A model generated the notes under the pieces. The model had not been told where the DNA came from, searched no databases, and saw only the letters and a list, made by a program, of their open reading frames with translations. A stretch of DNA of 35,487 bases. It comes from Gammaproteobacteria bacterium. Its GTDB lineage: Bacteria > Pseudomonadota > Gammaproteobacteria > Steroidobacterales > Steroidobacteraceae. Of the stretch, positions 8,303 to 16,219 are shown in pieces (the first letter of the stretch is position 1; each line of letters begins with the position of its first letter). The stretch is taken from contig VGVG01000016.1 in the NCBI GenBank assembly GCA_016874055.1, forward strand, positions 1 through 35,487, given 5' to 3'. The translations under genes were made by a program, and so were the position numbers.

Positions 8303-9070
8303 CTATTGAGCGCCGCCGCCACGTCGTGTGGCGCGAACTTGCGCGGCCTCGCCGAAAGCGTTGAACAACGCCAATGAAAACTTGTTCGCCATTACCCGCC
8401 ACTCAGGATGCCATTGAACAGCCCACGTGAACGCAGGTGAGTCCGGGAGGTAGAACGCCTCGATCAATCCATCCGGCGCCCTCGCCGCGATGCGCAATTC
8501 CGCGGCCAGTTGTTTGACACCCTGACCATGCAAAGAATTAACGGCGATACGCTCGATACCACCAGCCCACTCGCGCATCGGCCCCGACTCGAGGATCACC
8601 TCATGTGCTGACCCGTACTGACTCTCCAAGGGTGCCGATTTGTCCTCGCGGTGATCGAGGAGTCCTGGCACCTCGTGAACTTTCTGCCAAAGCTTGCCCC
8701 CGAGAGCGACGTTTATTTCCTGAAAGCCCCGACAAATTCCAAGGATCGGGACACCGTGCTCAACGGCCGCCCGGATGAGCGGCAGGGTGGTGGCATCCCG
8801 CGCGCGGTCGTGCAGGACCCCCGGGTCGCTTGTATGTTCTTCATAATGGTATGGCTCGACGTTGGAGGGGCTCCCAGGAAAAAGCAGGCCATCAACGCGC
8901 GCCAAAAGCTCGGGCGCATCCATGGGCTCCGGCAGCACGGGAATTAGAAGCGGCAGCCCACCGGCGGCCCGAGTCACCGCTTGCGCGTACTTCTCACCGA
9001 CCATGTGAAACGGGTGAGAACCCACCATTCGGCGGTCGGCAGGAATTCCGATAAGCGGGCGAGGTAACAT
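8303..9070 (-). CDS. puuD: Gamma-glutamyl-gamma-aminobutyrate hydrolase
   Basis: A 255-residue class I glutamine amidotransferase-like hydrolase, the expected length for PuuD. The nucleophile is C113 in VPILGICRGFQEINVALGG, and the His-Glu partners are H221 and E223 in VQWHPEW. NSLHGQGVK (about 178-186) matches the PuuD-specific stretch. The enzyme releases glutamate and GABA from gamma-glutamyl-GABA, the last glutamylated step of the Puu pathway. It is the first gene of the long minus-strand operon, and its 5' side faces the divergent second synthetase gene, so the shared 194-nt gap should hold promoters for both. Confidence 0.9.
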   Translation of the reverse strand: MLPRPLIGIPADRRMVGSHPFHMVGEKYAQAVTRAAGGLPLLIPVLPEPMDAPELLARVDGLLFPGSPSNVEPYHYEEHTSDPGVLHDRARDATTLPLIRAAVEHGVPILGICRGFQEINVALGGKLWQKVHEVPGLLDHREDKSAPLESQYGSAHEVILESGPMREWAGGIERIAVNSLHGQGVKQLAAELRIAARAPDGLIEAFYLPDSPAFTWAVQWHPEWRVMANKFSLALFNAFGEAAQVRATRRGGGAQ

Positions 9071-9185
9071 GGAAGGAAATACCGAGGTCGGCTCGGAGTG
9101 CGAGGGATTAAAGCATAAGAGCGACTGTATAACCGTCCAGTCTTTGTTAATTTTCGTGTAAGTTACTGTTTTTATTGAATCTATA

Positions 9186-9214
9186 TTGCTTTGGTAAGTG
9201 GGACCCCCTATGAT
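9186..9214 (+). promoter_or_regulatory. Candidate sigma-70 promoter for the divergent synthetase and puuB genes
   Basis: TTGCTT (9186-9191) and TATGAT (9209-9214) are separated by exactly 17 nt and lie about 50 nt before the ATG at 9265. The spacer ends in GGACCCC (9201-9207), whose exact reverse complement GGGGTCC occurs at 9242-9248; the latter is also part of a small inverted repeat, GGGGTC-CA-GACCCC (9242-9255), just before the start codon. These could be operator or leader elements. No equally good promoter was found for the leftward operon, though TGGACG and TATGCT on the minus strand are a weak match. Confidence 0.45.
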
Positions 9215-9264
9215 CCTAGATACTTTCCAGGCAGATCGCCTGGGGTCCAGACCCCCGAGTTCTA

Positions 9265-10659
9265 ATGAGTGCCTTTCCCGAACTCGACCAATTTCTCGAG
9301 CGCCATCCTGATACCCGGCACGTCGACGTTTTCCTGAACGACCTTAACGGCGTCGAGCGCGGCAAGCGGATCGAGCGTGCGGCTCTGCACCACCTTTACT
9401 CCGAGGGAATACCGCTACCCGGCTCCATGTTCGCCCTGGACGTCCGGGGCGGAACCATCCAGGAGAGCGGTCTCGGCTTTGACGAGGGTGACGCAGATCG
9501 TCCTTGCATGCCCCTACCCGGCTCCTTGGTACCCGTGTCTTGGCAGAGCGGCGGCATCGCTCAGGTTCAAGTGGCGATGTTCGAAGCCGACGGTCGACCC
9601 TTCTTCGCGGACCCGCGACATGTGCTCACGCGCGTGCTCGATCGGTTTCATCGTCTGAACCTGACACCCGTTGTCGCACTCGAGTACGAGTTTTATTTCA
9701 TCGATTGCGGGCGTCTGGAGGGCGGCATGCCGCAACCGCCGCGACTGCCTCTTGCAGGTCGCCGGGAGTTTCGTACCCAGATCAACTCGATGACGGACCT
9801 TAACGAATTCTCGCAGGTGCTGTCGCGTATCGACGAGGTGGCGAGACTGCAGGGTCTACCTTCTACGAGTGCGCTCGCCGAATACGGTCCAGGACAGTTC
9901 GAGGTGAATCTCGAGCACCGACCAGATGCTCTGCGAGCTTGCGACGAAGCGATGCGTTTCAAGCGCGTGGTACGCAGCGTGTCGCGTGAGCAGGGCTGGG
10001 ACGCCACCTTCTTGCCGAAGCCCTACCGCGACATGGCAGGCTCGGGCTTGCATATCCATATCAGTGTGCTCGATGCTGCTGGTCAAAATATTTTTGCCTG
10101 CCCGGATCCTGCAGCGATCCATGACGATGCGCCGCATCATGGCATCGAGAGCTCAGCGCTGCGCCATGCCATCGGCGGGACGCTGCATAGTCTCGCCGAC
10201 GGCATGGCAATTTGTGCGCCAGGCCCTAATTCCTATCGCCGCTTTCGAGCTGAAGCCTACGTGCCGTTGACTCCGAGCTGGTCGATCAACAATCGGGGTA
10301 CGGCCGTGCGGATTCCATTGAGCGATGCAACCAATCGTCGTATCGAGCACCGACTCGCCGGAGCTGATGCCAATCCCTACCTCGTCGTCGCCTGGGCACT
10401 CGCGGGTATCCACTACGGAATTGCTGAGCAACTAGAGCCCGCAGCGCCGATCCGCGGTAACGCCTATCGGAAGATCGGCGAGAAGCTACCCCTACATTGG
10501 GCGAGCGCCATCCAACGCTTTGAACATAGCGAGTTTGCGGCAGCCTACCTCGGTCGACCCTTCCGAGATCACTATGCGAAGGTAAAACAAGGCGAACTCG
10601 ATCAGTTCAACTCTTACGTCACCCCGCACGAGATGCAGTGGTATCTCGGCGCGATTTGA
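9265..10659 (+). CDS. Second gamma-glutamylpolyamine synthetase, glutamine synthetase family
   Basis: A 464-residue PuuA/PauA-like glutamine synthetase homologue, clearly distinct from the copy at 6951-8291. Signatures are FLNDLNGVERGKRIERAAL near the start, VALEYEFYFIDC, EYGPGQFEVNLEH, the ATP-site DMAGSGLHIHISVLD, and C-terminal SINNRGTAVRIP plus GADANPYLVVAWALAGIHYGI. It is divergent from puuD and followed 21 nt later by a PuuB-type oxidase, so it probably supplies that enzyme with a glutamylated amine. Pseudomonas uses several PauA paralogues with different preferences for putrescine, cadaverine, spermidine and spermine; a similar split between the two copies here is plausible but not shown by sequence. 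Confidence 0.87.
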   Translation: MSAFPELDQFLERHPDTRHVDVFLNDLNGVERGKRIERAALHHLYSEGIPLPGSMFALDVRGGTIQESGLGFDEGDADRPCMPLPGSLVPVSWQSGGIAQVQVAMFEADGRPFFADPRHVLTRVLDRFHRLNLTPVVALEYEFYFIDCGRLEGGMPQPPRLPLAGRREFRTQINSMTDLNEFSQVLSRIDEVARLQGLPSTSALAEYGPGQFEVNLEHRPDALRACDEAMRFKRVVRSVSREQGWDATFLPKPYRDMAGSGLHIHISVLDAAGQNIFACPDPAAIHDDAPHHGIESSALRHAIGGTLHSLADGMAICAPGPNSYRRFRAEAYVPLTPSWSINNRGTAVRIPLSDATNRRIEHRLAGADANPYLVVAWALAGIHYGIAEQLEPAAPIRGNAYRKIGEKLPLHWASAIQRFEHSEFAAAYLGRPFRDHYAKVKQGELDQFNSYVTPHEMQWYLGAI

Positions 10660-10680
10660 TCGGCGGATGAGCCATTCGCT

Positions 10681-11976
10681 ATGAGTCATCCGATCCACTC
10701 CTGGTACGTATCGAGCACCGTCGCCTCGTCGTCGCGACCCGTACTCGAGGGCGATCATGAGACAGACGTCTGCGTCATCGGAGGCGGTATCGCCGGTTGC
10801 TCCACTGCGTTACATTTGGCCGAGCGCGGCTATCGGGCGACGCTGCTGGAGGCCGAAACCATCGGTTGGGGTGCCTCGGGCCGAAGCGGCGCCCAGGCTA
10901 TCACCGGCGTCGCCTGTGGACAGACCAAGCTCAAGACCTTAGTGGGAGCGAGCGACGCGCGCCGTATCTGGGACATGAGCGTCGAAGCACTACGCTTGCA
11001 GCGCGAGCTGATCGACCGACACGGGATAAACTGCGACTACGTGGCGGGACAGATGCACGTTGCGCTCAAGCCCCGCCAGGAACGCGAGCTGCGCAAAGAC
11101 GTCGAGATAACTCAAACCCTCTATGGCCACGACTCGCTACGCATGGTCGAGCATGACGAGCTGCGCAGCCTAGTCGCATCCAATCGCTATATTGCCGGAA
11201 CATACGACTCGGCCTGCGGTCATTTGCATCCGCTTAAATACACCTTAGGTCTCGCTGCCGCAGCCGAGCGCGCCGGCGCGAAGATTTTTGAGCGCTCGCG
11301 CGCGCTCAGGTACCAACGATTGAGGAATACCACGTCCTCGGCTCCCGCCCTGCTCGTCCGCACGTCCGATGCCACAGTCCGATGTCGCTCAATCGCGCTC
11401 TGCGGAAACGCATGGCTGGGGTCGTTCGCACCAAGTCTCGCCCGAAAGATTATTGGCGTCAGTACCTACATAGTCGCGACGGAACCCCTCGGTGCTGAAC
11501 GTGCGACGGCACTCATAACGAATAACGCAGCTGTTACCGATATCAATTGGGTGATCGACTACTTCCGGCGCTCCGCAGACCATCGCTTGCTGTTCGGCGG
11601 CCGAGTGAGTTATTCGGGGATCGATCCGCTCGGTACCCGACGCGCGACGCGGGCACGAATGATTAAAGTATTCCCGCAGCTCGCCGATACCAAAATCGAG
11701 TTTGCTTGGGGTGGACTTGTCGATATCACGCTGAACCGTGCGCCGCATTTTGGTCGACTAGAACCTGACGTATACTTCCTTCAGGGTTTCAGCGGTCATG
11801 GAATTGCGCTCACGGGTATCGCCGGCAAGCTACTTTCCGAGGCCATCAGCGGCACGCAGGACCGATTCGACGTCTTCGCACGCATTCGGCACCGAGATTT
11901 TCCAGGCGGGGCTACCTTACGTCGGCCGGCCTTGGTGCTCGCGATGCTGTGGTATCGCCTGCGTGACCTTCTCTGA
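10681..11976 (+). CDS. puuB: FAD-dependent gamma-glutamylputrescine oxidase
   Basis: A 431-residue DAO-family flavoprotein of the PuuB/PauB type. The dinucleotide fold is at residues 27-60 (DVCVIGGGIAGCSTALHLAE then TLLEAETIGWGASGRSGAQ), with the GASGRSG segment that covers the flavin. The C-terminal YFRRSADHRLLFGGRVSY and YFLQGFSGHGIALTGIAGKL complete the FAD site. It oxidises the free amine of gamma-glutamylputrescine to the aldehyde, with H2O2 formed. It lies 21 nt after the second synthetase gene and is probably co-transcribed with it. Another ATG 14 nt upstream is out of frame, so 10681 is kept as the start. It converges on the RND pump gene with only 15 nt between them. Confidence 0.88.
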   Translation: MSHPIHSWYVSSTVASSSRPVLEGDHETDVCVIGGGIAGCSTALHLAERGYRATLLEAETIGWGASGRSGAQAITGVACGQTKLKTLVGASDARRIWDMSVEALRLQRELIDRHGINCDYVAGQMHVALKPRQERELRKDVEITQTLYGHDSLRMVEHDELRSLVASNRYIAGTYDSACGHLHPLKYTLGLAAAAERAGAKIFERSRALRYQRLRNTTSSAPALLVRTSDATVRCRSIALCGNAWLGSFAPSLARKIIGVSTYIVATEPLGAERATALITNNAAVTDINWVIDYFRRSADHRLLFGGRVSYSGIDPLGTRRATRARMIKVFPQLADTKIEFAWGGLVDITLNRAPHFGRLEPDVYFLQGFSGHGIALTGIAGKLLSEAISGTQDRFDVFARIRHRDFPGGATLRRPALVLAMLWYRLRDLL

Positions 11977-11991
11977 GCGCTCGCCGAGGGT

Positions 11992-14900
11992 TTAATGCGT
12001 CGCATCGTGCGGCAAAAAGCGCGCGACCATAGGCCGCAGGCGTGTCTCGGTGATCTGGGCGACCACCGAGTACGCGGCCGGCACTACGACCAGCGACAGC
12101 AACGTCGAGGTGATGAGCCCCCCGATGACCGACACACCAAGCGGCGTACGGAAGTTGCCGTCTGCACCGAGACCAAGAGCAATCGGTAACATTCCTGCGC
12201 CCATGGCGAGAGTTGTCATGATTACAGGTCGCGCACGTTTCCGGCACGCATCGATCAGGGCTTCGTCACGCGACATGCCAGCCTGCTCGCCGAGGATGGC
12301 ATAGTCGACGATCAAGATCGAATTTTTTACCGCAATACCGTTCAGCAAAAGAAGTCCAATAAGGGACGGCAGCGACAGCGCGTTGCCAGTGAGTAGCAAC
12401 AAGCCAAACGCACCGCCACCGCAAAGTGGAACGGCAGCGAGGATCACGAGCGGCTGTGTACCGCTGTGAAAGAGCAACACCAATACGATGTACACCGATA
12501 CAATTCCGGCGAGCAACGCGAGCGCAAAGCCGACGAATAGTTCTACAAAAGCCTCGCCGTCTCCGGCCGGCAGAATGCGAGTCCCCGCGGGTAAATTTTT
12601 CACGGCAGGCATATCACGAACCTTCGCCATAACATCGCCAAGCGGCAACCCATTGAGTTCGGCGGATACGGTCACCGTGCGCTCACGATTGAGACGATCG
12701 ATGCGCGCAGGGCCGCTACCCTCGGTAATGTCCGCCACCGCCGACAACGGCACAGGACCACCCTCCCCGGGTACTCGAAGCTGACTTAGCACCGCTGGAT
12801 CAGTGAGCGATGAGCCCGCCAACTGCACACGGATCGGGATCTGTCTCTCCGCAAGATTTAGTTTAGCCAAACGCTGAGAGACGTCACCACTTGTAGCAAT
12901 ACGCGCCGCATCGGCAATATCGATCGTGGACACCCCAAGATCCGCTGCACGAGCTGGATCGGGTCGGATCATGATTTCAGGACGCAGCAAAGCCGCTGTG
13001 GTCGACACGGAACCGATCCCCGGAACTGTGCGAATTGCCGCGGCAATGTCTTGGGCGGCAGTCGATAACTGTTCAGAGTCTTTGCCGCCAATAGCCATCG
13101 AAAGTCGATCGCCAGGCCCGCCCGCCACAAAACTCACCCGAACTCCTGGTAGGGGTATCAAAGCCTCGCGGACATCATTCTCAATCTCGGCGCTGCTGCG
13201 ATCACGATCCTCAGCGAACTCGAGGGTCATCGAGATTTTTCGTACCTCAGGGAAGCTTAGACCGCCTCCCATGGTTTCACCGCGCTCTCCACCCACAGTC
13301 GCGAATATCCGCGCTACCTGCGGCACCTCAGCCTTCAGTCGTACGCGAACTTCCGAGGCGACCTCAAGCGAGTCGGATAGTCGCGCTCCGGGGGGCAGCT
13401 CGACCTGCAGCTGCGCCCGTGAGGTATCAGCGTTAGGGATGAAGGTTGTCGGAATAAAGAACGCAAGGGCGAGTGAGAGCACAAATATCAACATCGCGAG
13501 TGCGATTACCCTTCCTCGATGACGAATGGCGTACTCCACCCAGTGCAGGTAGCGAATCATTAGCGGCGAGTCTGTTGCGACTTTCGGTTCACCGCGCATG
13601 AAATGCCCCGCGAGCATGGGCGTGAGCAATCGTGCGACGAGTAAAGAAAAAAGCACCGCAGCTGCGGCGGTCCATCCAAACTCGCGGAAAAACTTACCAG
13701 TCACACCCGGCATGAAAGCGACCGGGATAAACACCGCCGCCAACGTAACCGACGTCCCGATTACCGCAATACCGATTTCGTCGGCTGCATCGATGGCAGC
13801 CTGCATGGGCGGCTTACCCATCGCCCGGTGTCTCGCCACGTTCTCCACCTCGACGATAGCATCGTCGACTAACACGCCGATCACAACCGCCAATGCAAGC
13901 AGCGTGAGTAGGTTTAGGGAAAAACCGAGCCAGCTCATCACGGCGAAGGTCGGAATCACCGATAGCGGTAGCGCCAGAGCCGAAATGACGGTCGCTCGCC
14001 ACTCGCGCAGGAAGAACCAGACGACGATTACTGCGAGTAGCGCACCTTCGATGAGCATCACCATCGAAGCGTTGTAGGAATTTTTGGCAGTTTCAACCGT
14101 AGACTGTACCTCGGTGAAGCGGACCTCGGGGTGCTCGGCTTGTAGTTTTTTGATGCTCTCTCGAACACTCTCGCCAACTGCGACCTCGCTAGAGCCCGCC
14201 GTTCGACGCACCGAAAATCCGACGACCGGTTTATCGTCGAGTAACGCTGCTCCTCGCGCCTCGCCAGCGCCGTCAGTAACCGTGGCGATAGCCGATAGTC
14301 GCACCGTGCGGCCATCCGGCAGATAGATTGGATAATCGGCGAGTTCCTGAACATTCCGTGCCACAGCAACGGTGCGGACCGACTGTTCGGCGCCTCCGGT
14401 TTCGGTGCGACCGCCCGGCTTTTCGACCTGTAGGCGTGCAAGCTGACTCGACACGGAACCCGCCGTGACACCGAGCGCTTGAAGCGCCTCAGGTCGCAGA
14501 TCGACCCTGACCTCGCGCTCAATGCCACCTACACGCGACACCGAGCCAACACCCGACACTTTAAAAACGGCTTTCGATATTTTATCGTCGACGAACCACG
14601 ATAATTCGTCCGGCTCGAGGCGGTCTGATTCCACTGCGAAAGCGATCAACGTCGGACCCACAAGACTTATGCGCTGAATGTTCGGCTCGGTGATGTCTTG
14701 CGGCATATCGCGACGGATGCGCGACACAGCATCTTTAACCTCATCGAGTGCTTGATCGATATTTCGACCCAGCTCGAACTCAATACGTGTGACGGAGGTT
14801 CCCTCGCTCACCGCGGAGTTAATACGCTTAATTCCAGGAGTACTTGCGATTGCATCCTCGACGCGACGCGTTACGTCGGTTTCTAGCGTCGAGGGCGAAG

Positions 14901-15060
14901 CACCCGGTAAGTCTATAGACACTTGAATGGACGGCAGAGCGATATCGGGCAGATAAGAAATGGGTAGCTGCCTCAAACCCCAAAAGCCGCCGATGACCAG
15001 GACGACGAATAGCAGGACCGAAGGCAGGGGGTACTTGACGCCCCAGCGCGAAAGATTCAC
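11992..15060 (-). CDS. RND efflux pump inner-membrane transporter, HAE1 (AcrB-like) family
   Basis: A 1022-residue transporter with the two-fold RND layout: 12 membrane helices and two large periplasmic loops. The start is a GTG overlapping the adaptor stop (GTGA). The proton-relay aspartates D399 and D400 are present in VVIGVLVDDAIVEVENVARH, and the partner lysine lies in LLNGIAVKNSILIVDYAI in the second half. This distinguishes it from heavy-metal CusA types and supports drug or hydrophobic-compound export by proton antiport. It forms a pair with the adaptor gene at 15057-16151. No outer-membrane TolC-type gene lies in the window, so the third component must come from elsewhere. Substrate is unknown. 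Confidence 0.93.
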   Translation of the reverse strand: MNLSRWGVKYPLPSVLLFVVLVIGGFWGLRQLPISYLPDIALPSIQVSIDLPGASPSTLETDVTRRVEDAIASTPGIKRINSAVSEGTSVTRIEFELGRNIDQALDEVKDAVSRIRRDMPQDITEPNIQRISLVGPTLIAFAVESDRLEPDELSWFVDDKISKAVFKVSGVGSVSRVGGIEREVRVDLRPEALQALGVTAGSVSSQLARLQVEKPGGRTETGGAEQSVRTVAVARNVQELADYPIYLPDGRTVRLSAIATVTDGAGEARGAALLDDKPVVGFSVRRTAGSSEVAVGESVRESIKKLQAEHPEVRFTEVQSTVETAKNSYNASMVMLIEGALLAVIVVWFFLREWRATVISALALPLSVIPTFAVMSWLGFSLNLLTLLALAVVIGVLVDDAIVEVENVARHRAMGKPPMQAAIDAADEIGIAVIGTSVTLAAVFIPVAFMPGVTGKFFREFGWTAAAAVLFSLLVARLLTPMLAGHFMRGEPKVATDSPLMIRYLHWVEYAIRHRGRVIALAMLIFVLSLALAFFIPTTFIPNADTSRAQLQVELPPGARLSDSLEVASEVRVRLKAEVPQVARIFATVGGERGETMGGGLSFPEVRKISMTLEFAEDRDRSSAEIENDVREALIPLPGVRVSFVAGGPGDRLSMAIGGKDSEQLSTAAQDIAAAIRTVPGIGSVSTTAALLRPEIMIRPDPARAADLGVSTIDIADAARIATSGDVSQRLAKLNLAERQIPIRVQLAGSSLTDPAVLSQLRVPGEGGPVPLSAVADITEGSGPARIDRLNRERTVTVSAELNGLPLGDVMAKVRDMPAVKNLPAGTRILPAGDGEAFVELFVGFALALLAGIVSVYIVLVLLFHSGTQPLVILAAVPLCGGGAFGLLLLTGNALSLPSLIGLLLLNGIAVKNSILIVDYAILGEQAGMSRDEALIDACRKRARPVIMTTLAMGAGMLPIALGLGADGNFRTPLGVSVIGGLITSTLLSLVVVPAAYSVVAQITETRLRPMVARFLPHDATH

Positions 15061-16151
15061 GAGGAGAAACCAGCGACGACTTTGACGATGTCCCCGTCGC
15101 TTAGGAAGCCTGCCCCTCGCGCAACGACTTTCTCGCCCTCTCGGAGACCAGAGCGAACTTCAATGAAATCACCCTGCGGCAGACCGGAGTCGATGCGGCG
15201 CTGCAAGACCTTGCCGCCCTCACCCAACACGAACACGTAGGAGTACCCATCGCGGAAGACAACAGATTGACGGGCAATCACCGTCACTTCAGCCTTACCT
15301 ACCCGCAACCGACCCTCGGCGAACATGCCAGCACGCAGCGCGCCCGGCTTTTCAAGATCGGCGTAGACGAGAGCGGTTCGGGTCTGCGGATCGATGGCCG
15401 GAGACACCGCACGAATGACTCCGGATACCCGCTCGCCCGAGGGCCCACGTAGATCGACGGTTGACCCCACCTTGATGCGGGTTAGATCGGTCTCGGAGAC
15501 TTCGGCGCGCCACTCGAGGCGACCCCGACGAATAAGGCGAAGGAGTTCGCTTCCCCCAACGACTATTTGACCGGGCTGCACGTTGCGCGTGGAGATAATG
15601 CCGTTATCGGGTGCACGCAGCGTCGCGAAGCCGAGCCGAAGTTTGGACGCATCGTATTCGGCTTGGGCGGAGGCGACTTGCGCTTCGGCGCGCGCCCGAT
15701 TGGTACGCAGTACTTCGAAGTCGTTGGTGGAGATGAGATTGCGATCGAGCAGCGTCGCGCCGCGTTTTTCCTGGGAGATGGCAAGCTCGGCATTGGCCCT
15801 AGCCTGAGCGAGACTCGCCTCGGCCTGGCGTGTTTGCACCTCGAGCGTCCGTCGATCGAGTTCGACGAGCGCCTGACCCGCGACCACCTTGTCGCCGGGC
15901 TCAACAAGGACATTCGCCGCGCGTAGCCCCGTAACTTCGACGCCGAGGGACATCTCTTGCCAGGCTGCTACCGAGCCCGAGGCTACGACCTCGCGATCGA
16001 CCGCTCGACGTTCTGCCGCCGTAAGCGTTACGGTGAGCGAGGATGCAGCGGGCGCACCCGTACCACCACCGCGGGAACAGGCCGCAAGAGCAAGGGCAGC
16101 CATCAGGGCGATCGCGAATGGGAAAACTTTGGGAGATTTCACGCGAAGCAC
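15057..16151 (-). CDS. RND efflux periplasmic adaptor (membrane fusion protein), lipoprotein
   Basis: I choose GTG 16151 because GAGGA lies 7 nt upstream; a longer reading from 16202 adds 17 codons lacking signal-peptide character. The product (364 residues) begins VLRVKSPKVFPFAI and has a lipobox LAAC (C25). Then come the two lipoyl halves (GVEVTGLRAANVLVEPGD and ATLRAPDNGIISTRNVQPG) flanking an alpha-hairpin rich in Ala, Gln and Arg (LEVQTRQAEASLAQARANAE). A beta-barrel domain and membrane-proximal domain follow. It bridges the inner-membrane pump and an outer-membrane channel. Its TGA stop overlaps the pump start by 4 nt, so the two are translationally coupled. Confidence 0.92.
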   Translation of the reverse strand: MLRVKSPKVFPFAIALMAALALAACSRGGGTGAPAASSLTVTLTAAERRAVDREVVASGSVAAWQEMSLGVEVTGLRAANVLVEPGDKVVAGQALVELDRRTLEVQTRQAEASLAQARANAELAISQEKRGATLLDRNLISTNDFEVLRTNRARAEAQVASAQAEYDASKLRLGFATLRAPDNGIISTRNVQPGQIVVGGSELLRLIRRGRLEWRAEVSETDLTRIKVGSTVDLRGPSGERVSGVIRAVSPAIDPQTRTALVYADLEKPGALRAGMFAEGRLRVGKAEVTVIARQSVVFRDGYSYVFVLGEGGKVLQRRIDSGLPQGDFIEVRSGLREGEKVVARGAGFLSDGDIVKVVAGFSS

Positions 16152-16219
16152 GATACGGTCCTCGTCACAGCAGTTGCCACGAAGCCACTGCCCGGCGTCC
16201 ATGGTCCGGTCAGATTAAC

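Noticed and set aside
12926-13522. A 198-codon plus-strand open frame inside the RND pump gene
   Set aside because: It is antisense to strongly conserved pump sequence, has a low-complexity Ser/Arg/Thr/Pro composition and shows no domain; an artefact of codon bias.
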